The notes: generated by a model not told the origin, from the sequence alone. 64,000 bases of DNA from an uncultured Clostridia bacterium (GCA_947167215.1 CAMVHE010000003.1:1-64000), one strand, 5' to 3'. Shown: positions 1 to 9,325, counted from the stretch's first letter. Translations and numbers: made by a program.

Positions 1-486
1 AGTGAATAAAAAGACCGTTTAGAATTTTGCGTGAAATCTTATGCAAAAATGGGAATTTTAACCGTATAATATCGAGGTATATGGTGCTGACGGCATGAAT
101 ACGTAATTGACATGTTTACCCCCGCCTATGGAGGGGGAAACCGGAATAAGCAGAAGCGTGAATTTGGATAGAAAAGCCTCCTTTGGTAATAATAGAGCGG
201 TGTAAGATGCTAATCCAAATACCATAGGGGGCGATTCAAGATGCACGATCATAGTCTATCATATTGTGCACCAGGCAAAAGGGGGACGCAGCCAGTGTTT
301 CGCTGCAATGGCATATTTGGTTATTCGTCTATACAGTATAAAGCTCAGAGCAGCAATTTCTTATTTACAAAAAAATACGACAAGCAGGTCTCGGCTGTCG
401 CATTTTTTTTATTTAGCCTTTCAGTTTTGATGTTTGGGTCAATTAATATGTGGTTCTTGATACGACAAAAATTCACTTTTTCAGCA
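1..486. other. Left-edge region without a convincing gene
   Basis: No reading frame here resembles a known protein; the short open frames have no good ribosome site and unnatural composition. The stretch holds a terminator-like hairpin at 378-411 and the left arm of a second hairpin at 485-512. Two plus-oriented hairpins suggest the end of a plus-strand transcript entering from outside the window, or a short RNA, but no gene can be named. Confidence 0.4.
378..411 (+). terminator. Rho-independent terminator-like hairpin
   Basis: The arms CGACAAGC (378-385) and GCTGTCG (394-400) pair with one bulged A around an 8-nt loop and are followed by CA and eight T. It reads as a plus-strand terminator, although no plus-strand gene is evident upstream. 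Confidence 0.55.
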
Positions 487-525
487 GACAGGAACGTTAT
501 GATTCCTGTCTGTCCTTTTTCTTTT
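485..525 (+). terminator. Hairpin at the 3' end of the acyltransferase gene
   Basis: A perfect 10-bp inverted repeat CAGACAGGAA (485-494) / TTCCTGTCTG (503-512) spans the stop codon of the minus-strand acyltransferase. The T-rich tail (TCCTTTTTCTTTTT) lies on the plus strand, so as a terminator it works best for plus transcription; on the minus strand it would be a 3' stem without a U run. Confidence 0.5.
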
Positions 526-1657
526 TAAAAAGAGCTTCGTATCCGTTTCCAACCTTGGTCGCAAGTTGATCCAGATGAATGCATTTGAAAAGTCGTATTC
601 TTACCAGATCAATTAAGAGGCTACTGACAAAAATAAATACCGACCAGAAAGTAACCTGGAGGACCATTATGTACCAGGTAGAATTGGCAAATATCTTGAA
701 CGAGCCGGAAAACAGGCGCTTCCATATGAGCGGGTGGACATGGATCAGATAGACGCCAAGCGTGGCAGGTGAAATCACGGCAATAACGCGAGTAAGTTTT
801 TCCGGGATATGGAGTTTCGAGAATAGCAACAGCATGCACACAGCCAGCAGAAAAAAAGTAACGGAGACATTGCTTATGAGCATCCAGTCAAGAGTATATT
901 CAAGCCGCCACCTGTTCTGATCCATATTAACCTTGAATAGGACAGTTACGAGGACACATGCTATTATTCCTGCCAGCAGCTTTACATATCCGATCCGTGA
1001 TGCGGTTTCATATTTTCTGAAATAAGCGCCTGCCAGATATAGATAGCAGAGCCATGCTGCTGAATATCCGTAGTTCATATGAAAGGCATCTGTCCGGCTT
1101 GTATTTAAGTTCCCGATAACCGATATCAGAACAAACAGGCTTATTAAAACCTTCTTCATCTCATCACGTGAAAGAAAGTTCACCCCCGCATTCATGACTG
1201 GGATCAGAAAATACATGCAGAAATAACAGCTTATGTACCAGTAGCGATTCGTTCCGACTGGCAAAAGCATGAGGTAAATCTCCTTCCGGAGATTATTGGC
1301 CATTCCGGGGTCGAAAACAAGGAACAGCACCGAAATGCTCACGGAATAAAAAAGGACTTCAAACCACAGCATAACCAGCTTTGAGAATCGGGGCTTTGAG
1401 TAAAACATCACATAACCCGTGATCATCCCGAATGCATCTACTGCGAATTCACTCAAAAATCTCAGTACCAGATAGCAGTAGTAGTTGGAACTGAACTGAG
1501 CAACGGTAAGTCCGATTCCTCCTTCACCAAACGCATGAATATACACGACGGCAAACATGCTCAGAATACGCAGCAGATCAATTCCATAATTTCTTTGTAA
1601 TGAATCTGCCCCCCGAGGAACTTCTTCCATTCGGTCCGATGTCCTGCTTATAGCCAT
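497..1657 (-). CDS. Acyltransferase family 3 membrane protein
   Basis: A 386-residue multi-pass membrane protein of the acyltransferase-3 (OafA/WecH-like) family, which moves acetyl or other acyl groups onto sugars or glycopolymers at the cytoplasmic membrane. After a polar N-terminus of about 23 residues comes the family opening NYGIDLLRILSMFAVVYIHAF with the Arg and His of the R-x10-H signature, then about ten hydrophobic segments and a basic, Lys-rich tail. The start ATG has AGGAAAGGA just upstream. It stands alone, with no glycan synthesis genes next to it, so the acceptor cannot be told. Length is normal for a stand-alone member without an SGNH domain. Confidence 0.85.
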   Translation of the reverse strand: MAISRTSDRMEEVPRGADSLQRNYGIDLLRILSMFAVVYIHAFGEGGIGLTVAQFSSNYYCYLVLRFLSEFAVDAFGMITGYVMFYSKPRFSKLVMLWFEVLFYSVSISVLFLVFDPGMANNLRKEIYLMLLPVGTNRYWYISCYFCMYFLIPVMNAGVNFLSRDEMKKVLISLFVLISVIGNLNTSRTDAFHMNYGYSAAWLCYLYLAGAYFRKYETASRIGYVKLLAGIIACVLVTVLFKVNMDQNRWRLEYTLDWMLISNVSVTFFLLAVCMLLLFSKLHIPEKLTRVIAVISPATLGVYLIHVHPLIWKRLFSGSFKIFANSTWYIMVLQVTFWSVFIFVSSLLIDLVRIRLFKCIHLDQLATKVGNGYEALFKKKKDRQES

Positions 1658-2270
1658 ATATGTTCCTTTCCTGCCCTTTTCTGTTTTTATATACAGTTTA
1701 TCTTATCGCGGACCTGCACCACGCTGTCCTCTGAGTTTCATCTGTTATACGGAAAGATGAGGACCGCTCAGACTGTCAGACGATTTATGCCTGAAGCAGC
1801 ATGGCTCGGCTAACATCTATGCCATAGGCTCCATGCCGGACTATATATGAGATACCGCTCGATTTATTGCTCGATCAGTATTATAGAAATCCTGGCAAGG
1901 AATGTCAATACAGAGGAACTCCCCTTTTCCTGATATCTACATTACAACGTTCATCAACCCTTTCCTTTACCTATTTGCCATTAGATGAAAAACAGCCCGA
2001 GCAAAATCACTTGCGCGGGCAGCTTTTATACTGGTTCTGCAGTTCTTGTTCTGGGATGGGTAATTACAGGAAACGATCCGTTGAAAAAAAGCGAAGCGTG
2101 TGATCTGCGGGTATGGTTTTTCAGCATTTGCTCCGACCTTGATACTTCCTCCGGCAGAATGCAGTCTGACATCTGCATAACCTTCCGTAATATCAGTGTG
2201 GGATAGATGAGAACGGAATGGAAAACAGGCCTGAAATACCATTTACAGGTTAGAAAATGGGGGGAAGATA
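1658..2270. other. Intergenic region with one terminator
   Basis: About 610 bases between two minus-strand genes. No open frame looks real. It contains the terminator hairpin at 1995-2020 and an A/T-rich upstream region for the acyltransferase gene in which no strong consensus promoter is obvious. Confidence 0.5.
1995..2020 (-). terminator. Probable terminator of the seven-gene sugar operon
   Basis: Arms GCCCGAGCAA (1995-2004) and TTGCGCGGGC (2011-2020) pair with a single mismatch around a 6-nt loop. On the minus strand the stem is followed by TGTTTTTC, fitting termination of the operon ending with the NagA-like gene about 250 bases upstream. The plus strand also has a short T tract. Confidence 0.55.
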
Positions 2271-3446
2271 TCAGAGAATGGCATCGCCTGCAACGAAGAC
2301 TTTCTGCAGAAGAAAATCAGGAGAGAAAATCAGAAAATCGGCATCCTTTCCTGTGGTCAGGCTTCCTTTGCGCTTGTCTGCTTTGCTGAGCCGGGCAGGA
2401 GTAAGGGACATCATGCGGGAGACTTCCGGGAGGGGAACGCCATAGGTGAGATGGACGATACGAAGGACATGGTCCATGGTGGCGATACTTCCGGCATAGG
2501 AAGAGTGATCCGGCACCTGGGCTACACCATCAAAGATGTCTACGACATTGTTGCTTCCAATACTGCCTAAAATGCTGGTTCTGGCATCAGTGCCTGCCGC
2601 ACGCATGGCGTCGGTGATAAGAGCGATGCGGTCAGCACCCTTGATTTTTCGGGCAAGCAGAAGAGACTGTCTGGGCACATGACGACCATCTCCGATTAGT
2701 TCCAGCGTGACTTCATCATGAAGATAAGCAGCTTCCACAACACCGGCATAATTGCGGGTATCGGGCATTTTACGATAGGTTGTCACGGCATTATAGAAGT
2801 GGGTGATATGAGAGAATCCCCAGGTAAAAGCCAGTTCTGCTTCATCGGCAACTGCGTTGGTATGTGCAATGGCGGGAAGAACATCGTGAGACAGCATAGT
2901 TTCTGCAAACATCTGCATGTTTTCAAGCTCCGGTGCTGCATCCCAGCGCAGAATCTCTCCTTCCGCCAGGCTTAATATACGGTTCAGAAAAGCCGCATCG
3001 GGAATTCGTATATTGCCCACAGGCTGCGCTCCACGGGAAGCAGGCGAGAAGAAGGGACCTTCCAGATGCAGACCAAGCAAGGAGGAAGGAAGGGCCTGAC
3101 TTCTTTTTACCTGCAGAAACAGGCGGATAAAGTGTTCAAGATCGGAGTCCGGACAGGTCATGGTTGTAGGAACCAACGCTGTAGTTCCGTGCTGCAGATG
3201 GGTTTCACAGACGGTACGAATGGCACTTTCCGATCCATCCATAAAGTCAGCACCACCTCCGCCATGGAGATGGATATCGATAAATCCGGGAAGAAGGAAA
3301 AGGCCATCGAAAGAAATGCTGGCCAGATCTGGTTCCGGATCAGGAGAGATTGAGGAAATGATCCCGTCCCGAACAGTCATAACATGATGCTCGAGGATAC
3401 GGTCCGGGAGCACCAGATGAGCTCCGATAATATTGAAGGAATGCAT
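2271..3446 (-). CDS. nagA: NagA-like N-acetyl amino sugar-6-phosphate deacetylase
   Basis: About 391 residues, a cytoplasmic amidohydrolase of the NagA/AgaA family, which removes acetate from N-acetylglucosamine- or N-acetylgalactosamine-6-phosphate. Visible motifs: DIHLHG (metal His pair), LHLEGPF (metal Glu), IAHTNA, THFYNA and LITDAM (catalytic Asp). Two substrate-pocket segments differ from the usual family: the KGAH/KGTH motif reads RGAQ, so the His is Gln, and the GREPG segment reads DTRNYAG. The substrate may therefore not be the standard one. The chosen ATG at 3446 has TGAGG six bases upstream, and the frame overlaps nothing; an upstream GTG at 3458 would overlap the SIS stop. Last gene of the LacI-regulated operon. 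Confidence 0.85.
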   Translation of the reverse strand: MHSFNIIGAHLVLPDRILEHHVMTVRDGIISSISPDPEPDLASISFDGLFLLPGFIDIHLHGGGGADFMDGSESAIRTVCETHLQHGTTALVPTTMTCPDSDLEHFIRLFLQVKRSQALPSSLLGLHLEGPFFSPASRGAQPVGNIRIPDAAFLNRILSLAEGEILRWDAAPELENMQMFAETMLSHDVLPAIAHTNAVADEAELAFTWGFSHITHFYNAVTTYRKMPDTRNYAGVVEAAYLHDEVTLELIGDGRHVPRQSLLLARKIKGADRIALITDAMRAAGTDARTSILGSIGSNNVVDIFDGVAQVPDHSSYAGSIATMDHVLRIVHLTYGVPLPEVSRMMSLTPARLSKADKRKGSLTTGKDADFLIFSPDFLLQKVFVAGDAIL

Positions 3447-3454
3447 AGACTGCC

Positions 3455-4504
3455 TCACAGCACAATAGCCTGGGTCAGATGCCGGGGGGTATCTGCGTTA
3501 AGGCCTTTGAGCGAAGCAATCTCATAACCCAGGTACTGCCCGATAAAACCGATAACAGGCGCATACCAGAGACTATCTTCACTGCCCGGCATGCAGAGCA
3601 GATCATCCACAGGAGGCAGATCTTTGTCAAGCCTTGCCCCAAGCAGAAGCAACTTGGCTCCCATTTCTTTCATCTGAGCGATAAGTTTGCTGTCCCAGGA
3701 TCTCGATATTTCATCCGAAAAAACCACAATGAGTGTCTTTTCATCCACGAGGCTCATTGGACCGTGGCGGTATTCGAGAGAGTAGTAGCCCTCGCTGTTT
3801 GCAAGCCCCATCTCCTTTATCTTGTTCATGCATTCATTGGCGATGCCGTAATAGACACCCTGACCAAGCATGATGAAAAGGTTTAGATCCGGATGAAGCT
3901 GCAGGATCTTATGGGCCATTTTTTCCTGTGCGGAAAGAGTGGCGACGGCCATCCGGGAATAGCCGGGGAGTACTCGACGAACTTCCTCTTCTTTTCCGGC
4001 GACCACTTTTGCAAGGATGACGGAGAGAAGGACCATACTGGTGAAAGAGCCTGTCATGATGACACTTTTCTCATCTGCATCCGGTGAAAGGATCATGTAA
4101 TCGTTGTAGTCCTGAGAGTCAATATCACAGGTAATGGAAAGTGTCTTCACAGAAGGAAAGGAACGCACACGATCTATCGCCATGCGCACTTCTGTGGTAT
4201 AGCTCTTCCTGGTAATGGGAATCACCAGCGTGTTTCCATGGGAGGAAAGATGCACTTCCGGAAAGAAATACAGTTCACTGCAGGGGACAGCTTCTGTACA
4301 GAGAGCCGTTTCCCTGGCAAGAGCAAATGCGGCAGTCTGCGCAAGATAGAGGGACGTTCCGCAGCCGGTGAAGATGACTTTCTGGTAATCCGTTTGAAAA
4401 GCAAGGTGGATCTCCTGGATGATTTTTTCCAGCGAGTTTGCAATGGCTTCAAAACAAAGGGGCTGACGTTCGATTTCACGCAGGGTCAAGATGGAATTGC
4501 TCAT
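3455..4504 (-). CDS. agaS: SIS-domain sugar-phosphate isomerase/deaminase, AgaS-like
   Basis: 349 residues with two SIS (sugar isomerase) domains as in AgaS, FrlB and the isomerase half of GlmS. The first domain has the phosphate-binding FTGCGTSLYLA stretch and a Ser/Thr-rich ITRKSYTTE loop; the second has the YRHGPMSLVD motif typical of AgaS-type proteins and ends with DTPRHLTQAIVL, like the C-terminal tail of that group. AgaS converts galactosamine-6-phosphate to tagatose-6-phosphate with loss of ammonia. Lying between a NagA-like deacetylase and a ketose-bisphosphate aldolase, this role (deamination and isomerisation of the deacetylated sugar) is the likeliest, by context. Start ATG preceded by AAAGGA. 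Confidence 0.8.
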   Translation of the reverse strand: MSNSILTLREIERQPLCFEAIANSLEKIIQEIHLAFQTDYQKVIFTGCGTSLYLAQTAAFALARETALCTEAVPCSELYFFPEVHLSSHGNTLVIPITRKSYTTEVRMAIDRVRSFPSVKTLSITCDIDSQDYNDYMILSPDADEKSVIMTGSFTSMVLLSVILAKVVAGKEEEVRRVLPGYSRMAVATLSAQEKMAHKILQLHPDLNLFIMLGQGVYYGIANECMNKIKEMGLANSEGYYSLEYRHGPMSLVDEKTLIVVFSDEISRSWDSKLIAQMKEMGAKLLLLGARLDKDLPPVDDLLCMPGSEDSLWYAPVIGFIGQYLGYEIASLKGLNADTPRHLTQAIVL

Positions 4505-4519
4505 GACGGATAATCCTTT

Positions 4520-5242
4520 CTAAGACACAATAAAGGTGAGATAAATACCCGATACGGCCATGAAGAGATAGACAAACTTGCGCAGACCGGGCATGCTCAT
4601 TTTACGGAACAGAAGAAATCCCAGCAAGGTTCCGATACCGGTGCCGAGAAGTGCGGATAGACACAAAGGCAGGACCGACGCGGTAAGATTTCCGGAAGCA
4701 ATGTGATTGGCGAAAACTGACAGGGAAGTAATACAGAAATAAGTCTGTAAGGTTGCGTGATAGGTTTCTTTGTCTTCACAGACGGAAAGAAAGTAGGCCA
4801 CCATTGGAGGACCGCCGATGTTGAAAAGACCGCCGAGAAAACCGCTCAGACCACCGACTGTGAAGCCGCTTGCAGGACTTCTGTGAAGCCGCAGTTTTCC
4901 GGAAAGAAAGAGGAAATAAACCAGAAGCAGCAGAAGCACAATTCCCAGAATTCTGCGAAGAATACTGTCAGAGAGGGACATCTGCGTGCGGATTCCGAGA
5001 TAATTTCCAAGAAGAGCGGAAGCAGCGGCAGGGAGCAGCAGTCGGTAATCAATCGCTTTGTGAAGACGAACAGCAAGGGTGAAAACCATAAGAAGCGCGG
5101 TGAGGCTTTCCAGCATGGATGCAGTATGAAAATCCATCAGGAGAGGCCAGAAGGACATACAGACGATGGCATAGCCAAATCCGCAGGCACTCTGGATGAA
5201 GCTGCCGCTGAAACTGACCAGGGCACAGAGCAGGAAAGTCAT
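4520..5242 (-). CDS. TSUP (TauE/SafE) family exporter
   Basis: A 240-residue integral membrane protein of the sulfite exporter TauE/SafE (TSUP, COG0730) family with about eight hydrophobic segments. The conserved opening SFSGSFIQSACGFGYAI and the second-half repeat GGLSGFLGGLFNIGGPPMVAYFL are clear. Members move sulfite, sulfonates or other organosulfur anions, though many are uncharacterised. The ATG at 5242 lies directly after the aldolase stop codon with GGAAAGG upstream; an earlier in-frame start would overlap the aldolase. Its presence inside a sugar-catabolic operon is unusual and hints that a sulfur-containing product or inorganic anion is exported during use of the substrate. Confidence 0.8.
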   Translation of the reverse strand: MTFLLCALVSFSGSFIQSACGFGYAIVCMSFWPLLMDFHTASMLESLTALLMVFTLAVRLHKAIDYRLLLPAAASALLGNYLGIRTQMSLSDSILRRILGIVLLLLLVYFLFLSGKLRLHRSPASGFTVGGLSGFLGGLFNIGGPPMVAYFLSVCEDKETYHATLQTYFCITSLSVFANHIASGNLTASVLPLCLSALLGTGIGTLLGFLLFRKMSMPGLRKFVYLFMAVSGIYLTFIVS

Positions 5243-5243
5243 A

Positions 5244-6095
5244 TCAGGCCTTTCCTTCAGATCCGGAGAGCCGAATGATGGACTTGACATCCTCACTCAG
5301 TGCATCACTTGCGGCCTGAGATATTTTGAATGAATGGCCTTGATGGTCAAGCGTATCCATGGCTTCCTTCAGATGCTTGATATATTTGTAGCGGATTTCA
5401 GTGCCAAAGTTGATTTTGGCAACCCCCAGAGAAATAGCCTCCCGGATCACGGATTCCTTCATGCCGGTGCATCCGTGGAGGACCAGGGGAAGATCACAGA
5501 ATTTTCGTACTTCGCGGAGAACATCCAGATGTATATCCGGTTCTCCTTTGTAGTAGCCGTGAGCATTGCCGATGCCGATAGCCAGTGTATCCGGATGACA
5601 GAGAGAAAGAAATTCACGGACTTCATCCGGATTGGCAATGTTCTTATTGACAGCCGGTACTCCATTATCCAACCGCTGCAATTCTCCGATTTCTGCCTCC
5701 ACGGGAACGCCGAAACAGCGTGCAACATGGATGACCTCTTCCGTCATGGCAGCATTTTCATGTATCGGGTGGGTGGAGCCGTCGATCATGAGGGAGGTAA
5801 ATCCCAGTTTCAGAGCTTCCATGCAAATGGGAAAACCATCTCCATGATCCAGGTGGATCGAAACAGGGACGCTGACGCGGTTGGCACACCATTTGGCGAC
5901 TTCAACGAAGAAGTCATTTCCGGAATATGCACCGGTCGAGACATAATGGGCGAGAATGATAGGACTATGTAATTCTTCAGCAGCTTTACAGATGGCACGA
6001 ATAATATCATAAGAGCCGCCCTGGGTATTGATGGCAGGAATGGCGTAGCCTTCTCTTGCTGCTTTTTTGAGTTCTTCATGATTGGTGGTCAGCAT
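5244..6095 (-). CDS. Class II ketose-bisphosphate aldolase (GatY/KbaY/AgaY type)
   Basis: 283 residues, the length of tagatose-1,6-bisphosphate aldolases GatY/KbaY and close relatives. Zinc-dependent class II motifs are visible: SIHLDHGDGF with the catalytic Asp and zinc His, AIGNAHGYY, LVLHGCTGM, and a C-terminal phosphate-binding KINFGTEIR. It would split a ketose-1,6-bisphosphate to dihydroxyacetone phosphate and a three-carbon aldehyde. Within this operon it follows the two permease genes and precedes TSUP, AgaS-like and NagA-like genes, matching the last step of a galactosamine-like route. Which hexose bisphosphate is used cannot be read from the sequence. ATG preceded by AAAAGGAG. Confidence 0.85.
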   Translation of the reverse strand: MLTTNHEELKKAAREGYAIPAINTQGGSYDIIRAICKAAEELHSPIILAHYVSTGAYSGNDFFVEVAKWCANRVSVPVSIHLDHGDGFPICMEALKLGFTSLMIDGSTHPIHENAAMTEEVIHVARCFGVPVEAEIGELQRLDNGVPAVNKNIANPDEVREFLSLCHPDTLAIGIGNAHGYYKGEPDIHLDVLREVRKFCDLPLVLHGCTGMKESVIREAISLGVAKINFGTEIRYKYIKHLKEAMDTLDHQGHSFKISQAASDALSEDVKSIIRLSGSEGKA

Positions 6096-6109
6096 AGAAA
6101 CGCTCCTTT

Positions 6110-6949
6110 TCAGCCCTTGACGGCACCCGCGACCAAACCGCTGATCATATACTTCTGGAAGAAGAAGAAAAGCAGAATCATGGGGAGCATGCCGACAATG
6201 GAAATCGTATTGACAAGAGACCAGTCATAGGATAATTCTCCCAGGTAACGTAGAGCCACTCCCGCGGAGAGTGTGCGCAGTGCATCTGACTGGATGAGGG
6301 TAGCAGCATGAAGATAATCGTCCCAGGTCATCAGGAAAGCGTAGAGGCCGACAGCCAGCATGCCAGGCTTGACCAGAGGGGTCACGATACGCAGAAGAAT
6401 TCCCATTCTGCCGGCACCGTCAATGGCAGCGGCCTCTTCAATAGCGCGGGGAATTCCGTCAAAAAAGCTGGCCATGAGCATTACCGTAAAAGGAATCATT
6501 GCTGCAGTGAGGGCAAGTATGAGGCCTGCATGCGTGTTGATGAGATGTGCTTTACCAAGCAGATCGTATAATGAGATCATACGACTGACAACCGGGAACA
6601 TCTGCGCTGTGGTAAGCGCTGCCAGGAACCAGACATTCCATTTGAAATGAAAACGTGAAAGGCCATAGCCTGCCAGAATGGCTACCATAGTGGTGATGAG
6701 GGCAGTCATCCCGGAGACGATGAAATTGTTCCGGTAATAGGTAAAGAAATCGTTGTGAACGGTAAAGAGACTGATATACGCATTTACGTTAAAGGTTTCC
6801 GGAAAAAAGGTGGGAGGAAAGCGATATGCTTCCATATTTGTTTTAAAAGAGGTGAGGAGAACCCAGAGAACAGGAAAAAGCAGAAACACCAGAATGAGGA
6901 AGATGCCTGCATACTGCAGGAGAGAGAAGACTTGTTTCTTTCGTTTCAT
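6110..6949 (-). CDS. Sugar ABC transporter permease, MalG/UgpE type
   Basis: 279 residues with six membrane segments, the second membrane subunit of a CUT1 carbohydrate ABC importer. The cytoplasmic EAA loop reads IEEAAAIDGAGRMGILLRIV, the site that docks the ATPase. The C-terminus SGLVAGAVKG is the usual end of this group. No ATPase gene lies in this operon, so it probably shares a general sugar ATPase such as the MsmK-like gene at 25524. RBS GAGGAGG precedes the ATG, 11 bases after the partner permease. Confidence 0.9.
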   Translation of the reverse strand: MKRKKQVFSLLQYAGIFLILVFLLFPVLWVLLTSFKTNMEAYRFPPTFFPETFNVNAYISLFTVHNDFFTYYRNNFIVSGMTALITTMVAILAGYGLSRFHFKWNVWFLAALTTAQMFPVVSRMISLYDLLGKAHLINTHAGLILALTAAMIPFTVMLMASFFDGIPRAIEEAAAIDGAGRMGILLRIVTPLVKPGMLAVGLYAFLMTWDDYLHAATLIQSDALRTLSAGVALRYLGELSYDWSLVNTISIVGMLPMILLFFFFQKYMISGLVAGAVKG

Positions 6950-6960
6950 GGAAAACCTCC

Positions 6961-7872
6961 TCAGTCTACTTCACTGCTTCCGATGAGTTTCTGATAGATA
7001 AAGACTACCAGCATCATCAGAACCATCCAGACAGTGGTGACGGCGGCACCTGAGCCAAGGTTGTTGCTGACAAAAGCTTCCCGATAGCTGAGAATGGCCA
7101 GGGTGGTGGTGGAATTCTGGGGACCGCCTCCTGTCATGGTCCAGAACAGGGGAAACTGCTTGAAATTGTCAATGATGGCCATGGTCAGGACGACACGGAT
7201 CACGGAACGCATATGAGGAAGGGTAATGGCAAAAAACTTGTTTACACCGGAGGCACCATCCACCGTTGCTGCTTCCATCAGATCCTGGGGAATATTCTGC
7301 AGCCCGGCAAGAAGGAGAAGGGTTGTAAGCGGAATTTGTTTCCAGAGAGCGGCAAGAATGACCCCAGACAGTGCGGTTTTGGGATTATTGAGGATTGCAA
7401 ATTCAGTGATATGACCGCCGGTGAAAAATGCTACGAGGAACTTGAGCAATCCGTATTGAGGCTGGAAAATCCACATCCAAATCAGAGCGGAGATGACGGT
7501 GGGAACAACCCATGGAATCATCATAACGCTCCGGAAGATTCTGCTGCCGGCAAGATTGGAATTAAGGAGCATGGCGAGGGCAAAACCAAGGATAAACTGA
7601 AGCAGAACTGTGGAGACAACGAAAAGGAAGGTTACCTGGACGGCGGGTATCAGTTTATCATTGTTGAAAAGCTTGATGTAGTTGGCAAACTGGTTCCACG
7701 TTCCCGGCGTTCCGGAGATAATATTCTTGACTTTATAAGCGAGGAAGCTCTTGAAAACAGAGTCAATTACAGGAAGCAGAATGAAAATAAATGTGATGAG
7801 CAGGGCGGGGAGAATCAGAGCGGCTGAAAACAGCATATCCTGATGGTCCCGCCCCAGAACTTTACGTTGCAT
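6961..7872 (-). CDS. Sugar ABC transporter permease, MalF/UgpA type
   Basis: 303 residues with six predicted membrane segments, first membrane subunit of the CUT1 importer. The EAA loop reads LMEAATVDGASGVNKFFAITLP. Its ATG has a strong AAGGAGGAG ribosome site. It follows the binding-protein gene after a 158-base gap holding a GC-rich hairpin, and is closely followed by the second permease gene. Substrate is inferred only from the neighbours: an amino sugar or modified hexose. Confidence 0.9.
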   Translation of the reverse strand: MQRKVLGRDHQDMLFSAALILPALLITFIFILLPVIDSVFKSFLAYKVKNIISGTPGTWNQFANYIKLFNNDKLIPAVQVTFLFVVSTVLLQFILGFALAMLLNSNLAGSRIFRSVMMIPWVVPTVISALIWMWIFQPQYGLLKFLVAFFTGGHITEFAILNNPKTALSGVILAALWKQIPLTTLLLLAGLQNIPQDLMEAATVDGASGVNKFFAITLPHMRSVIRVVLTMAIIDNFKQFPLFWTMTGGGPQNSTTTLAILSYREAFVSNNLGSGAAVTTVWMVLMMLVVFIYQKLIGSSEVD

Positions 7873-7906
7873 GCGGTTCTCCTCCTTGTCAAATGGGTAA
7901 AAGAAG

Positions 7907-7931
7907 GGCCAGGCAGAGAGCCCGCCTGGCC
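7907..7931 (-). terminator. Intercistronic hairpin after the binding-protein gene
   Basis: Perfect 8-bp arms GGCCAGGC (7907-7914) and GCCTGGCC (7924-7931) around a 9-nt loop; on the minus strand followed by CTTCTTTT. Placed between the binding-protein gene and the permease genes, it probably acts as a partial terminator or a 3' stabiliser so that more binding protein than permease is made. Confidence 0.6.
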
Positions 7932-8030
7932 GCGCGCAATGGTGGACTTATTAGGATTCAGACAGCAATGCCATGTTCTTCATCCGGTCGGTGGTGAAGG
8001 GCATGTACATTTGGTGCGGAGAACGTCCCA

Positions 8031-9290
8031 TCAGTCTTCAAGAAGCGCTTCAGCTGCTTTCTTAAAGGTAGGATAGGCATCGTCAAAACTCTGTCCGCCA
8101 ACGGTTACAGCCTGTGCAAGGGTGCAAAGCTCCAGGTTGAAGTCGTTCTGAGCTGCGATAAACGGTGTTGCGATGGTTTTGTCACCGGCAGTACTTGCAC
8201 CCTTCAGAACAGGATTCTCAAGAATGCTTGCCATTTCAGCCATGCTCATCCGGCTGGGATAGGCAGGAGTAATGTTGGACAGATAATCCGAGAGCACTTC
8301 TTCTGAGACCAGGTATTCGGTAAAGATTCTGGCTGCCTCCCGCTGTGCTTCGCCATTGTCGCAGTATGCAAGAATATGAGCCTGCAGATTGCTCTGTCCG
8401 CTGCCACTACCACCGGCCAGGGGGGCAGCAGATGCGGTGTAGGCTTTGGCATCCGGGTTGATACCCTGTACTCCGGAGAAGCCCCAGCTCTGGTCTACGT
8501 ACATGGCCAGCTGTCCGAGAGCAAAAAGATTCCGGAGGTCCTTAAGCTTGGCGTTCTGGGGATTGTAGCCTTCGTCCAGCGTGCGGAGCATTTCAAAAGC
8601 TGAACGGAAAGCTTCCGTATCTGTGTTCAGCTTACCGTCGGAGGTCAGCACATCTTCGCCGAAATTGATTACCATGGAGTTGAGGCAGGAACCGGAGATG
8701 GGAACGGAAGCAGTGGTCTGTCCGTATGCATACACTTTATTGCCATCTGCGGTTGTCAGAGCAGAGAGTTTTTCTGCCATGGACAGCATCTCTTCATAGG
8801 TGGCAGGCGGCGCATCCGGATCAAGACCGGCAGCAGCAAAGAGGTCACGGTTGTAATAAAGCAGGAAGGGAGAAGAATACATGGGAAGTGCATAAGGCTC
8901 TCCGCCAATGCTGCAGGCTTCCAGCTGATTCGGATAGAAGTCAGCAAGGAATTCTTCAGAGAGTACTTTGGTGACCGGAATGGTTAGTCCGGCGTCTTCA
9001 AGGGTTGGAATCCAGCCAATTTCACCAAAGATCATGTCAACTTTATCACCGCCGCCCGCCATATTAATGACGGTATTGACGATCTCGCCGTACGGTGCAG
9101 TGACATATTCCAGTTCAATTCCCGGATTCTTGGCTTCGAAATCTGCCTTGACGTTGGTCCAGAAAGCTTCGTAATTGCTTTCCAGAATAGCGTAGTTGGC
9201 AAAACGCAGGATGGTCTTTCCTTCTGCAAATGCGCAGGAAAGGCTGAGTGCAAGACAGAGGATGCACAGCAGAGCAAGAATACGTTTCAT
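8031..9290 (-). CDS. Extracellular sugar-binding protein of ABC importer
   Basis: 419 residues, a family 1 extracellular solute-binding protein. Residues 1-22 form a Sec signal peptide (MKRILALLCILCLALSLSCA); a Cys near its end could make it a lipoprotein, but the box is not classical. The body shows the fold's usual elements: ILRFANYAI at the start, INMAGGGDKVDMIF and YALPMYSSPFLLYYNRDLF. It captures the substrate outside the cell and delivers it to the two permeases that follow. First gene of the operon, with CAGGAGG before the ATG and a consensus promoter and two operators about 65-95 bases upstream. Confidence 0.9.
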   Translation of the reverse strand: MKRILALLCILCLALSLSCAFAEGKTILRFANYAILESNYEAFWTNVKADFEAKNPGIELEYVTAPYGEIVNTVINMAGGGDKVDMIFGEIGWIPTLEDAGLTIPVTKVLSEEFLADFYPNQLEACSIGGEPYALPMYSSPFLLYYNRDLFAAAGLDPDAPPATYEEMLSMAEKLSALTTADGNKVYAYGQTTASVPISGSCLNSMVINFGEDVLTSDGKLNTDTEAFRSAFEMLRTLDEGYNPQNAKLKDLRNLFALGQLAMYVDQSWGFSGVQGINPDAKAYTASAAPLAGGSGSGQSNLQAHILAYCDNGEAQREAARIFTEYLVSEEVLSDYLSNITPAYPSRMSMAEMASILENPVLKGASTAGDKTIATPFIAAQNDFNLELCTLAQAVTVGGQSFDDAYPTFKKAAEALLED

Positions 9291-9325
9291 TCGGAATACC
9301 TCCTGTTATAAAAAAATCGCTCTCG

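Noticed and set aside
241..528. A 95-codon plus-strand frame near the left edge
   Set aside because: It runs through a terminator hairpin with eight T and has no family pattern or ribosome site.
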